Part shown: positions 25,401-32,582 of the stretch, piece by piece | Numbering within the stretch: position 1 is the stretch's first letter | Layout of the letters: the number at the start of each line of letters is the position of its first letter | DNA from: Gimesia fumaroli | GTDB taxonomy: Bacteria; Planctomycetota; Planctomycetia; Planctomycetales; Planctomycetaceae | Length of the DNA stretch: 64,000 bases | NCBI RefSeq assembly: GCF_007754425.1 | Contig: NZ_CP037452.1 | Span: 496,001 to 560,000, forward strand | Direction of reading: 5' to 3' | Notes under the pieces: model-generated | Seen by the model: the letters and a program-made list of their open reading frames with translations, nothing else | What the model was told of the DNA's origin: nothing | Databases searched by the model: none | Made by a program: the position numbers and the translations under genes

Positions 25401-27409
25401 AAAAGCAGCTGTTCGTAGAGTATCACACTTGCGACTTGGATACTGTGTGCACTGTATTCCTGAAGGCTATTCATGAGCATGCCGAGAGAGAAAGATGTTT
25501 CATCACGGATAAAACCATTGTCATCTGGTGGAATAGGAATGCTTACTCCATTGCCATTACAGCGAGCTAGTAGGGATGACCTTGATATGTCCGAAACCAG
25601 CGAGTCTTCGTTGTCGTAGAAATCAACCGCGATTTTTTCCCATGCCATTAAAATTGGCACTGCTGTGTCCCCATGGTTCGGCACCAGCGAACTTATTTGT
25701 GCAACCCAGTGGCTACCGTTGTGGTATATTGCCCCAATGTTCTTTGTCCTATTAACTAGTACTGCAGGTATAGGCCCACCGGCCATGTCCCACCCTTCAC
25801 GCTTCGCCAACTCTGTAACTGCATTGGACATTACCTTTGAGATATTGTCTATGTCATCGCTGTTGTCTATATCATTGTCATCATTTTCATAGATATTGAT
25901 GACATCACTATCGTCACTATGATGCCGGATAACAACACGGAAGTGCCATGCGTCGAGCAAATATCGAGCGGCAATACTTCCCCCGTTGTCGCTCGTTTTT
26001 TGTAACGCACTGCCCCAGGAAGCAAGCAGTTCGTAAACAGCCACGGGGTCGTTTAGTAATATCGCAATCAGCGGTGGGAGAATTTCAGTGCCGTAGTGCT
26101 CGCCAACTGTTGTTATGGCACATTCTGCGGAGATGTCATCAACAGGGAGCCCCAACTCCTTGTTCAACAGATTGAGGGCTTTTTTGGGATACCCAAGTTC
26201 TGTCAACGCCATCGACGCCATTGCGAACGCGACGGCATCGAGATAAGCAACATCAGAGTTTTTTCTCCAAGCAACCTCGGCTGTGGCAGCATGTCCTGTG
26301 TGAGGATCAATAATTACCATGGACAATGCCCAATACAACCCAACACAATAGAGTCGGCCTGTAGGATTGCTATCAAGAGTTCTTGCCCAGTCAAGAAACA
26401 CTCCCTCGTTGATTGCATTTTCGTCTTCGACGACTATTCCTAAGGTGTTTGCCACTTCAGTGACCCTCGTTGCCGAAATGCATTTGTCGCACAACTCTGC
26501 AAAAGTTGGACAATCAAAATACAGTTGCTCCAAGTTCTCTGCTATTAATTGGTCTCTTGGTAACCAAAAATCACTAGGAGTACCTGCCTTTTTTGATTCA
26601 TTGACAATACGAGAATGTGCAATATCCTTTGCAAAACGAGGTAGAAATACGCTTCCTACAAGAGGATGGGTTGTCAGGATAACTAGATCTTGTGCAGTTT
26701 CAGAAGATGCTTGGCAGTGTCCCCACGTCTCCTCCCACCAACATGAGTACAATTCTGACTTGAGAAATTCTCCATCTTTGCCTGCATGCTCGCACATAGC
26801 CAATAGGCTGCCACCTACACATGCCCACACTCTCCATTCAACTGTCTTTTCTGCAAGAGAGCGTGTCACGCTTGCGAGGAAATCTGCCTCATTTTTTTGT
26901 TCATATTTTATGCCAAGCCACTCGGATAAGAATGAAAGACCAATATCGAGAGAACGAAGCTGTGTCAGTGACTGTGAAATCAATGCCGAAACAGTCGGAC
27001 ACAAATGGCTCCCTTTCTTCGTGTCGTCCCCATCACCGGGATGTGCCCAAGCATTCACAGCACAGTACAAGCTCAAAGCTGGATTCTGGCCGCAAACACC
27101 GGCTGCTCTTTCGTACCAGTCCTGCTGTGTCTGGACAATCCTTCCAAGCTGCTTCCGAGCACGCTTGCAATCGCCAACATCGGACAGTTCTTCGCAAAGA
27201 TGTGCAAAGAAGGGATGCTGTGTGTCGTCTTCCAGCAAAGGTGCGGTGTATTTTACTAAAGGGAGAAGACGATGCGTGTAGTGGTGCTCCACCCACGACT
27301 CAGGTTTCTCAGCAAGTGCTTCTTTGACAGCCTGCTTCCAGAATGCCGGGATGATGGCACACCCTTCTTCTGTGTCTAGCAGGCGTTTGACCGCTTCGCT
27401 TACACTCAT
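22445..27409 (-). CDS. Giant CHAT-domain (caspase-like) protease with long helical N-terminus
   Basis: A 1654-residue protein. About 1350 N-terminal residues are alpha-helical with no clear motif, probably a superhelical repeat scaffold of the TPR type; an acidic, Asp/Asn-rich loop (DNDIDNSDDIDN) lies near 520. The C-terminal 250 residues are a CHAT domain: FGYVYIGAHGLFEESG (catalytic His near 1524), VLTLMSCSVG (catalytic Cys near 1561) and GGRTIVAARWNVAD, with both residues of the dyad intact. CHAT proteins are clostripain/caspase-fold cysteine proteases used in defence and signalling. Its start overlaps the stop of the anti-sigma-like gene by four bases, so it is the last gene of an operon with an ECF sigma factor. 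Confidence 0.85.
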   Translation of the reverse strand: MSVSEAVKRLLDTEEGCAIIPAFWKQAVKEALAEKPESWVEHHYTHRLLPLVKYTAPLLEDDTQHPFFAHLCEELSDVGDCKRARKQLGRIVQTQQDWYERAAGVCGQNPALSLYCAVNAWAHPGDGDDTKKGSHLCPTVSALISQSLTQLRSLDIGLSFLSEWLGIKYEQKNEADFLASVTRSLAEKTVEWRVWACVGGSLLAMCEHAGKDGEFLKSELYSCWWEETWGHCQASSETAQDLVILTTHPLVGSVFLPRFAKDIAHSRIVNESKKAGTPSDFWLPRDQLIAENLEQLYFDCPTFAELCDKCISATRVTEVANTLGIVVEDENAINEGVFLDWARTLDSNPTGRLYCVGLYWALSMVIIDPHTGHAATAEVAWRKNSDVAYLDAVAFAMASMALTELGYPKKALNLLNKELGLPVDDISAECAITTVGEHYGTEILPPLIAILLNDPVAVYELLASWGSALQKTSDNGGSIAARYLLDAWHFRVVIRHHSDDSDVINIYENDDNDIDNSDDIDNISKVMSNAVTELAKREGWDMAGGPIPAVLVNRTKNIGAIYHNGSHWVAQISSLVPNHGDTAVPILMAWEKIAVDFYDNEDSLVSDISRSSLLARCNGNGVSIPIPPDDNGFIRDETSFSLGMLMNSLQEYSAHSIQVASVILYEQLLFGICVEDYESQTALREKIARSEFWSICDKVAVQQIRKFMVAVDNSDSRGAKYASALGEAVLQVDPVSISTQDLEKVSLPDFFTSGAFADRVRFVCQLAELWIETGVKPKIAPYCLLEKYWQSEATLAGMGADSFHRMLDSDVASTIISSEMQSNSFPRSEFVISGNVHWGVEKLRIVLCRSIAYAGDSSRAIRAMADLLCQVLQDKKGGHCTDRVSQESGLSEDLIRHAVFSLADMCLRDNCPDQAVEALQSWAGISFRESVYEIQEILESSVEKALSHKEMLLIARTLEAVGDNKCATNLLEAAMGDRAHCIAHRPLLVKSGSREWLEALHLRLRLMSPMDSRYLVLAESVVKFVREHRHDVLRTVTQRIEFYESVRGLMNEIKNKGWQRFDSLAERGMHEEKQAFEKTLLEWIEQFENRLLLERLIDRRGLIPTAIPNWKPNAWGMRSPWDEKTLKEGDLNEYSVCLGSVCVDDTRKDVTLSNGNTIAEQRPKLLQSIMDSPTTLEELIPSNTVWIRTLTDSDGNIRWWAWRKTSEGVLEKLVSTICDSSVYNSDITQDVDTNPSMHLMYVGYLNDLFTELEWNRHHGLDLEHVDLNLEKTLHDITKLVLATLEEGECGHASDIPSAKIDLLKTSLFSLKHISPIVCRFGVNLLEGLEHRLSLQSIKASVGLWQYVVASLLATNGLATENSRRKKFDELLNDIIFMLSEHFDLSELWKQTERQFSWSETDVVFQVQGSMFTLPLCAIDFGGKPLFEQVASTSTILNLALRHVTEQEQQQQQIDVPRILSVQWEEEHKRRNCVGLPMLHKKLHQLAQESNCEIWTLSDDPLATPENVSHAISSGRFGYVYIGAHGLFEESGVKLAGDAHEGIWRASDCDFSQVDVLTLMSCSVGRLSQNPGEDAQGLCATIAGNGGRTIVAARWNVADIESAHLISEFGRELSKIENKHHPFMRARALNQARKTALSQGVSMHVAAAFELYGVG

Positions 27410-28227
27410 CGCATATCGCCCTCCACTGCTGGAACTTGTACCTCAACACAAACACCCCACGTCCTCTTCTCGGATTTCCATTTATGCTGGATCTGAATGT
27501 AATCCTTCGGTTGAGGCACGCGATTATCCGGCACAGCCAGCTTGACAACGTTTCCTTCCTCTAGCTTTCCCTCGGCAAGTCGTGTGCCGTCACTGCTGTG
27601 CCAGCCAATATGTATGATGCTTTTCTCGCCAGGTTCCAGGAACCCCTCAAGGCGAACCTGCATTTCTCTGGTAGACTTCCAGAGCAATGTTACCATGGCT
27701 GGTTCTGTCGTGTCAGGTGGACTTCCTTGGTGCCACAGGCAATCTGTTGGCTGCACTTCTGCTGCCAGCAACACAGTATCCGGTGTTCCTTCATTATGAC
27801 TGAGGGCAGTTGCTGCAATGTGCCCTGATTGCCGTTGCTGCGTCTTCACACGAAATACTGGTCGATTAGGCAGGGAACTCCCCTCGTCTTTGCCCATCGT
27901 CGAGCGACTGCGAAAAATCGCATGCAGCACTTTTCCCGTAAGTCCTTGACGTCTTGGTGGTGCTTGCTCTGGGTGAGGGGCGTTAGGTGCTGTTGCCTCG
28001 GCAATCTCCCGAAACTCTTCGTATGCACGTTTCCAGCGAATGTCGTTCTCAATCAAGAACTGGACATCCTGCCTCACTTCTTCATTTGGCAGCGCTCCGT
28101 CAATGTAGTCAATAACTACGCCGATATCGAGTTCCGGAATTCCTTTTGCTCGTCGGTAATCTTCGTACAACCGAAGTAGTTCTGGCGGTACTTCTGGTGT
28201 GTCATCGAAATTGTTATTCATTGCCAT
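27406..28227 (-). CDS. Anti-sigma-like regulator between the sigma factor and CHAT genes
   Basis: A protein of about 273 residues (ATG at 28227 or 28221; a start at 28254 would overlap the sigma gene further). The N-terminal 75 residues, with IDYIDGALPNEEVRQDVQFL and DIRWKRAYEEFREI, resemble the helical sigma-binding domain of anti-sigma factors but lack the zinc HxxxCxxC motif. A Pro/Ser/Gln linker follows, then a beta-rich C-terminal domain (residues 175-270; MQVRLEGFLEPGEKSIIHIGW, DYIQIQHKWKSE). No membrane span is present. Genes on both sides overlap it, so sigma, regulator and CHAT protein are made together; it is the obvious candidate link between protease and sigma factor. Confidence 0.6.
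   Translation of the reverse strand: MAMNNNFDDTPEVPPELLRLYEDYRRAKGIPELDIGVVIDYIDGALPNEEVRQDVQFLIENDIRWKRAYEEFREIAEATAPNAPHPEQAPPRRQGLTGKVLHAIFRSRSTMGKDEGSSLPNRPVFRVKTQQRQSGHIAATALSHNEGTPDTVLLAAEVQPTDCLWHQGSPPDTTEPAMVTLLWKSTREMQVRLEGFLEPGEKSIIHIGWHSSDGTRLAEGKLEEGNVVKLAVPDNRVPQPKDYIQIQHKWKSEKRTWGVCVEVQVPAVEGDMR
28010..28210. repeat. Direct repeat copy A (anti-sigma-like domain)
   Basis: This 201-base block inside the anti-sigma-like gene recurs at 28760-28960, offset by exactly 750 bases, with about seven base differences by eye. Confidence 0.9.
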
Positions 28228-28720
28228 ACCCGTTCTTGCTAAGAAAGGATGCAAGTGCTGTTTTCATCCTGTGGATGCATCTGCCTATTGCAGAGCTGCT
28301 ACTATTTGTTTTTCGTGCAATCTCACTGTACGAGACCCCTTCGACCCACAGTCCAAGGATCTCTTTCTCCTGGTCTTCAAGGCCTGATTGGAAGATGGCA
28401 AGGTCGTGAAAGAAATCGGACTGACAAGAGTTCATGCAAGCAATGCGAAACGCATGATATTCTGAATATTTATCTTTGTAGTTTCTTCGTTTTCTTTCAC
28501 GCCTGTGTTCATCTACCACCTTGTTTTTGGCGATTTTTATAGACCACGCTTCCAGGCTATCGATGCCCTTCCATTGGCTCCTATTCACATACAAGGTCAG
28601 CAATACGTCCTGACAAAGGCCTTCAGTATCCATGTAGGAAGGGCACGTTGCGTCAAGATACCGTAACAGGGCCGGTCCCAGTGCAGTTAGCTGCTCGATG
28701 CAAAGATCATCACTGGACAT
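28214..28720 (-). CDS. ECF-type RNA polymerase sigma factor
   Basis: A 168-residue sigma-70 family protein with region 2 (CQDVLLTLYVNRSQWKGI, LEAWSIKIAKNKVVDEHRRE) and region 4 (QEKEILGLWVEGVSYSEIARKTNSSSSAIGRCIHRMKTAL at about 117-155; split here for length: DQEKEILGLWVEG, YSEIARKTNSSS, IGRCIHRMKTAL). It would redirect RNA polymerase to its own regulon. It lies between a short anti-sigma-like gene (6 bases upstream) and the full-length one (overlapping). No promoter of the usual ECF form was identified by eye. Confidence 0.82.
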   Translation of the reverse strand: MSSDDLCIEQLTALGPALLRYLDATCPSYMDTEGLCQDVLLTLYVNRSQWKGIDSLEAWSIKIAKNKVVDEHRRERKRRNYKDKYSEYHAFRIACMNSCQSDFFHDLAIFQSGLEDQEKEILGLWVEGVSYSEIARKTNSSSSAIGRCIHRMKTALASFLSKNGYGNE

Positions 28721-28725
28721 TGATG

Positions 28726-28977
28726 CTAACCATCCTCTCTCTCTTCATGGCACACTTCTCGAAACTCTTCGTATGCACATTTCCAGCGAATGTCGTTCTC
28801 AATCAAGAACTGGACATCCTGCCTCACTTCTTCATTTGGCAGCGCTCCATCAATGTAGTCAATAACTACGCCGATATCGAGTTCCGGAATTCCTTTTGCT
28901 CGTCGGTAATCATCATACAACCGATGTAGTTCTGGCGGTACTTCTGGTGTGTCGTCGAAAGTGGAGTCGTTTTCCAT
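28726..28977 (-). CDS. Short duplicate of the anti-sigma-like domain
   Basis: An 83-residue protein almost identical over about 68 residues to the N-terminus of the gene at 27406 (EVPPELHRLYDDYRRAKG, IDYIDGALPNEEVRQDVQFL), then a different tail CHEEREDG. It is the first gene of the sigma/CHAT operon and ends 5 bases before the sigma start. It carries the putative sigma-binding domain without the linker and beta-rich domain, so it could be a second, protease-insensitive inhibitor or a decoy. It could equally be a duplication scar, although its reading frame is intact. Confidence 0.6.
   Translation of the reverse strand: MENDSTFDDTPEVPPELHRLYDDYRRAKGIPELDIGVVIDYIDGALPNEEVRQDVQFLIENDIRWKCAYEEFREVCHEEREDG
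28760..28960. repeat. Direct repeat copy B (anti-sigma-like domain)
   Basis: Second copy of the 201-base block, within the short first gene of the operon. The high identity with copy A indicates a recent duplication or gene conversion. Confidence 0.9.
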
Positions 28978-29296
28978 ACATCAGGGAGGATAACAATAAA
29001 ATGATTGATACTACTCTGCCTGAGGATATGGGAAATTGTCAAGTAAACTTACCGAAATTCTATTTGTATATCGCCGCAATGCTATCGAAAGACAGTTCAT
29101 CCTCTATCTGACCAAGAAGGAGTCTCTACAGACGTAGTCGCATGAGCCACTACGCTTGTCCCGGTAAAAATGAGAAATCCCAAATTTTCTTGCGAAGTAA
29201 TGATTCCGGAGGAATGAGCGGGACAGATCGGTGCTGTAATAAGACTACCTTTGTGAAACACGTAAAAAAGTCACGTCCATTAAAGGAGAAAAACAG
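28978..29296. other. Divergent intergenic region
   Basis: This 319-base region separates the minus-strand sigma/CHAT operon from the plus-strand conjugative genes and must contain promoters for both. AT-rich DNA lies at 28985-29060. No clear hexamer pair, repeat or gene is seen. Confidence 0.45.
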
Positions 29297-29440
29297 ATGC
29301 CAGACAAATGGAAAAAGACCGACAGCGGAACGTGGGAGAAATGGGAGAAGGTTGATGACGACCTGGGAATTTTCGCCATCATCGGTGGAGCGTTCATCTG
29401 GTTCATCGTAATCGCCATCACGATGCTGGGGTGTTCATAA
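29297..29440 (+). CDS. 47-residue single-span membrane protein
   Basis: Starts at ATG 29297 after a good AAAGGAG. The product has a charged, Trp-rich N-terminus (MPDKWKKTDSGTWEKWEKVD) and one membrane helix (FAIIGGAFIWFIVIAITML) ending in Cys-Ser. The stop TAA is followed directly by the ATG of the next gene. A small membrane partner of the transfer apparatus is a guess from context. Confidence 0.6.
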   Translation: MPDKWKKTDSGTWEKWEKVDDDLGIFAIIGGAFIWFIVIAITMLGCS

Positions 29441-29680
29441 ATGGTCAGTCAAACAAACAAACTGACTGGCGTGACCGCTTCGGTGACGGAGTTTGCTGGA
29501 TACGCCAGTGTGACATTAGGTGTCGCTCTCTACGAAGGAGCTACGTTGATTGGTGCCGTTCCTGTGGTGTTGGTTGCCTCCACCTTCAAATTTTTGTGGG
29601 CGAGGACATGCAGGAAACTATTTCCCGACCACCACAGGGAAAATGGATTGCACAATCCATGTCAGGAGCCCTTGCCATGA
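29441..29680 (+). CDS. 79-residue membrane protein
   Basis: Begins at the base after the previous stop and ends in an ATGA overlap with the SprT-like remnant, so translation is coupled on both sides. Two hydrophobic segments (YASVTLGVALYEGATLIGAV and PVVLVASTFKFLW) are followed by a basic tail. No family is recognised. Confidence 0.55.
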   Translation: MVSQTNKLTGVTASVTEFAGYASVTLGVALYEGATLIGAVPVVLVASTFKFLWARTCRKLFPDHHRENGLHNPCQEPLP

Positions 29681-29930
29681 ACATTTCCGTACTGATAAAG
29701 GATGCGTACCAAGGCTTTCAGGATGCCTACACATACCTTAACGACAGGCTTTTCGGAAAGGAACTCCCCCGATTGTCTGATTATCCTTCAACGAAAGGCA
29801 AATCCCTTGTGGAGATTGCTGAAGAACAACATCGCTTCAGGAGTGACCACTGCATCGCTCAAAATACCTTTCGTGTTGATCCATCAATGGCTCTGGTCAA
29901 AGATCAAAGAAATTACAACAAACCAATAGT
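29677..29930 (+). pseudogene. SprT-like domain remnant
   Basis: Begins MNISVLIKDAYQGFQDAYTY then LNDRLFGKELP, and after a shift at a run of five C (near 29766-29770) continues as PDCLIILQRKANPLW. This is the N-terminal signature of the SprT-like proteins carried by mobile elements. The downstream HExxH region expected in that family is not found in either frame, so the gene is broken or a fragment. Overlaps the preceding gene by four bases. Confidence 0.55.
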
Positions 29931-29970
29931 TTTACTGTTCCCATCTCAAACGAGAAAGGTCTGATAAACG

Positions 29971-30180
29971 ATGTATACCATCCACAGTTACCACAAAAAA
30001 GCGAAGTGTGAATATGCAGGACGCGAAGGGGAAGCGGTCGAAATTTCGTCTGCCGATGGAACTATCGATCATGCGATTCTTTGTTTCCAGGAACTACAAA
30101 AACTGCTTCGATTTCGTCAGTCACAAACTGAAAAGAAAAACGGTTTTGTCCCGAAAGCGAGTTCAGTTTCATCGAAATAA
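29971..30180 (+). CDS. 69-residue hypothetical protein
   Basis: A small protein, MYTIHSYHKKAKCEYAGREG followed by AVEISSADGTIDHAILCF and a basic C-terminus. Its predicted strand-strand-helix order and length invite comparison with beta-grasp modifiers, but it has no terminal Gly-Gly and ends in a Ser/Lys tail, so I do not call it ubiquitin-like. It lies just upstream of the E2-like gene. No clear ribosome binding site. Confidence 0.45.
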   Translation: MYTIHSYHKKAKCEYAGREGEAVEISSADGTIDHAILCFQELQKLLRFRQSQTEKKNGFVPKASSVSSK

Positions 30181-30257
30181 TATTTTACCGTTCGAGTTCA
30201 ATCCCGTTTTCGGGTTTCACTATAACAGGTTTCCTATGAAGAAGGAGCATTAACACA

Positions 30258-30551
30258 ATGGCTGTTACCAAACATTACCGGGTCAACGGAAGTGATAACT
30301 ATACCGTCACGTACAGGCAAAAATGGAATGGGACGTATGAGATCAGTTGTTCCCAACATCCGCATAATCCACAGAGCACTAACGTGAATGACTGTCATCT
30401 GTATTCCGATGGGAGAGTCTGCGTCGCCAAAGGAAAGGAACCGCGTACGCTTTCAAAAGCGATGGCCATCGGAATGGCCTTTTGTGAAGGGTATAGTTCA
30501 TATGTGCAGTCAGGATTTTTCCCCAATGGCCGCAAGCGTGTAAACGTTTAA
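30258..30551 (+). CDS. Compact E2 (ubiquitin-conjugating enzyme)-like protein
   Basis: A 97-residue protein whose core has the E2 order: strands NYTVTYRQKWNGTYEISC, a HPHNPQ turn (residues 34-39), HLYSDGRVC (47-55) and a C-terminal helix LSKAMAIGMAFCEGYSSYV. HLYSDGRVC corresponds to the H-x-G-x-[IV]-C stretch before the active-site Cys of E2 enzymes, making Cys55 the likely thioester residue. At 97 residues it is smaller than eukaryotic E2s (about 150). It precedes JAB and E1-like genes, the bacterial ubiquitin-type arrangement. AAGGAG lies near the start (AAGAAGGAGC, about 10 bases before ATG). The assignment rests on the motif plus context. Confidence 0.6.
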   Translation: MAVTKHYRVNGSDNYTVTYRQKWNGTYEISCSQHPHNPQSTNVNDCHLYSDGRVCVAKGKEPRTLSKAMAIGMAFCEGYSSYVQSGFFPNGRKRVNV

Positions 30552-30834
30552 CGGCTGTGTTTTCCTGAGGTCGTTACCACAGCGGGCTTCGTTCCAACGT
30601 TGTGATGACGACAGGTTACCAGGTGGAACGACATTCAAAGAAGGACTTCGTCATGAAATATGTTGTATATGGCATTGAAGAACTGGAAGACGGAACGTTG
30701 CACACTGGCAGATAGTAACCGTTATTAAAGACTATCTGTAGTGCCTGAGCATTGCCGGGATCGACACCAATATGATCGATCCCCGGCATGCCTTAATTAC
30801 CATTTATTGTTTCACATTTAACCGGAGAATAATC

Positions 30835-31509
30835 ATGTTTAGTCCCCCACTCCTATTTCTCGATGACCTACCAGGTCTTTGGCGTAGAAGATTGGATACG
30901 CTGCAAAATGCGTGTTGTAATGGCCTACCCATCGGATCGGAAATCATTCATGAAAAATCTGATCCGGAAACCCAGATGCAACCAAATCCGAAGCCTCTCA
31001 TTGATCGTCGAAAGAAACATAAAGGAAGCTACCGTGGCGTAATTTTAGATCACAAAGTGACCGGTCTCGGTCCGGTTCTGAAAATGACACAGTCGGCTTA
31101 TCAGCAAATTCTGGATGATCTGGTTGAGCATCCTTTTCGCAAAGAGAAGGCCGGTATCTTACTGGGGCCGACGGCAGAGGATGATCTTGTAACCCACTAT
31201 GTCCCTGACGAAAACGGTCAAGCGACGTACTCTTCGTTTACCCTGGATGCCGCAAGTCTCAATCGAACTCTGAAACATCGAAAAGGTGTTGGATTGAATT
31301 GCAAAGGAGTAGTCCACGTCCATCCGCCCGGAGCGTTGCACCCTTCGTTTGGGGACCTGGAGTATGTCGCCAAACTGTTTGCCAATCCTAAGAACACGGA
31401 AGCAACACAAGTGATGCTCCCGATTGTTGCCGATGGTCGGCTCTACCCCTACCAAATCGATGCTAGTAATCCCCGTGAAGTCCTGATTCCCCGCTTGATT
31501 TTGATCTGA
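30835..31509 (+). CDS. JAB/JAMM-family metallopeptidase (deconjugase-like)
   Basis: A 224-residue protein from the ATG at 30835, which has GGAGA 5-7 bases upstream; an in-frame start 21 codons earlier is less likely. After an N-terminal extension of about 65 residues, the JAB domain shows KAGILLG preceded by Glu104 and HVHPPGALHPSFGD: His161-x-His163-x7-Ser171-x2-Asp174, a complete JAMM zinc motif. JAMM enzymes cut isopeptide bonds or process ubiquitin-like precursors. Located between the E2-like gene and the E1-like gene. An imperfect hairpin TGCCGGGATCGA / TCGATCCCCGGCA lies just upstream (about 30754-30793). Confidence 0.82.
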   Translation: MFSPPLLFLDDLPGLWRRRLDTLQNACCNGLPIGSEIIHEKSDPETQMQPNPKPLIDRRKKHKGSYRGVILDHKVTGLGPVLKMTQSAYQQILDDLVEHPFRKEKAGILLGPTAEDDLVTHYVPDENGQATYSSFTLDAASLNRTLKHRKGVGLNCKGVVHVHPPGALHPSFGDLEYVAKLFANPKNTEATQVMLPIVADGRLYPYQIDASNPREVLIPRLILI

Positions 31510-31583
31510 CGACATTGGCGGGATTCATCCAGGAGCATCAAACAATATTTACAACGTAATTCATTAAAGAAAGGCACGAAACC

Positions 31584-32531
31584 ATGCAATTTGAGCGAAT
31601 CAAAGATGTGATTGATATTCCAACCATCCAGTCCAAGGTAGTGACAATTATCGGTGCTGGTGGATCTGCGCCGTTGATTGAGAATCTCACTCGATGCGGT
31701 GTGCAACATTGGAAGCTAGATGACCCGGATATTATCGAGAACGTGAACATTGCCCGGCAGGGGCATTCTCCGGCCGATATCGGGATGCCGAAGGTGCATG
31801 CGGTGGCCAATAAGATCTGGGCAATCAATCCCGCAGCGACTGTGGATTGTTATCCGGAGGACTTTACGAAACTGAGTGATGAGGAAATACGTGAAACCTT
31901 CGGCAACAGTGATCTGTTGATTTTTGCGACCGATTCCTTTGCCGCCCAGTCTCGGGGCAATGAGGTTGCTCTGCTTCTAAATACCTCGGCCATCTGGATC
32001 GGCCTGTATCCGGGCGGGGCGGGAGGCGAAGTCGTCTTTTGGCATCCAGATCGTGAATGCTGTTTTCGCTGCCTCTGCAGCGGCCGCTATCAGGCACAAC
32101 AGCAGGCTGCTCAGCAGGGGCGTTCGCTCGATCCTCCGAGTGACGGCGCAACAATTTTCGATATCCAATTGCTCGACTCCATTGCCGGTCACATCTGCCT
32201 GGGCCTTCTTACCCGAGGTTGTGAGAATCGCTTTGGCCAATTGATTGACCAGCTGGGGGATCGGCAATTTATTCAGGTCGGCATTCGTCCCGATTTTCGC
32301 ATCAAAGGAAAAGATGTGATCCGCAAGCATTTGGGGGTCGATGCAAATTGCCGATCGCTGTTTGCCTGGAACTCCATTGCTTTGAGCGATCCGGATAAAG
32401 GGAACGCCTACTGTTCCGATTGTAAGAGGTATCGTGGAATCACGTTTTCGCGTTCGGCAGAAGGAAGCTCTGGTTCTGTTCGGGTACGAACGGAGCAAGA
32501 CCGTCAGAAAAAATCAACGGCCGTCAATTAA
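31584..32531 (+). CDS. ThiF/E1-like activating enzyme
   Basis: A 315-residue adenylating enzyme. The Rossmann ATP site GAGGSAPLIENL (24-35) is followed by DDPDIIENVNIARQ (46-59; the Asn and Arg-Gln correspond to the SNLNRQ motif), IGMPKVHAV (Lys70) and LLIFATDS (Asp117). Two Cys pairs, CFRC (160-163) and CSDC (near 277-280), are placed as the structural zinc site of ThiF/MoeB/E1 proteins; Cys165 or Cys159 could serve as a thioester acceptor. It would adenylate the C-terminus of a ubiquitin-like modifier and pass it to the E2-like protein. A purine-rich AAAGAAAGG precedes the start by 8 bases. Confidence 0.82.
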   Translation: MQFERIKDVIDIPTIQSKVVTIIGAGGSAPLIENLTRCGVQHWKLDDPDIIENVNIARQGHSPADIGMPKVHAVANKIWAINPAATVDCYPEDFTKLSDEEIRETFGNSDLLIFATDSFAAQSRGNEVALLLNTSAIWIGLYPGGAGGEVVFWHPDRECCFRCLCSGRYQAQQQAAQQGRSLDPPSDGATIFDIQLLDSIAGHICLGLLTRGCENRFGQLIDQLGDRQFIQVGIRPDFRIKGKDVIRKHLGVDANCRSLFAWNSIALSDPDKGNAYCSDCKRYRGITFSRSAEGSSGSVRVRTEQDRQKKSTAVN

Positions 32532-32582
32532 TCGGGGCGGTTAGTACTTTAGATATGTTTTCTTCTAAGAGGGAAATATCAC

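Noticed and set aside
26367-27327. Plus-strand frames of 304 and 168 codons opposite the CHAT gene
   Set aside because: Antisense shadows of a strongly supported gene; no motif.
22445-28977. Type III-E CRISPR (Craspase) locus
   Set aside because: A CHAT protease and an ECF sigma factor are present, but there is no gRAMP/Cas7-11, Cas1 or repeat array in the window.
29971-30180. Ubiquitin-like modifier for the E1/E2/JAB cassette
   Set aside because: Length fits but there is no terminal Gly-Gly and the tail is Ser/Lys-rich; left as hypothetical.
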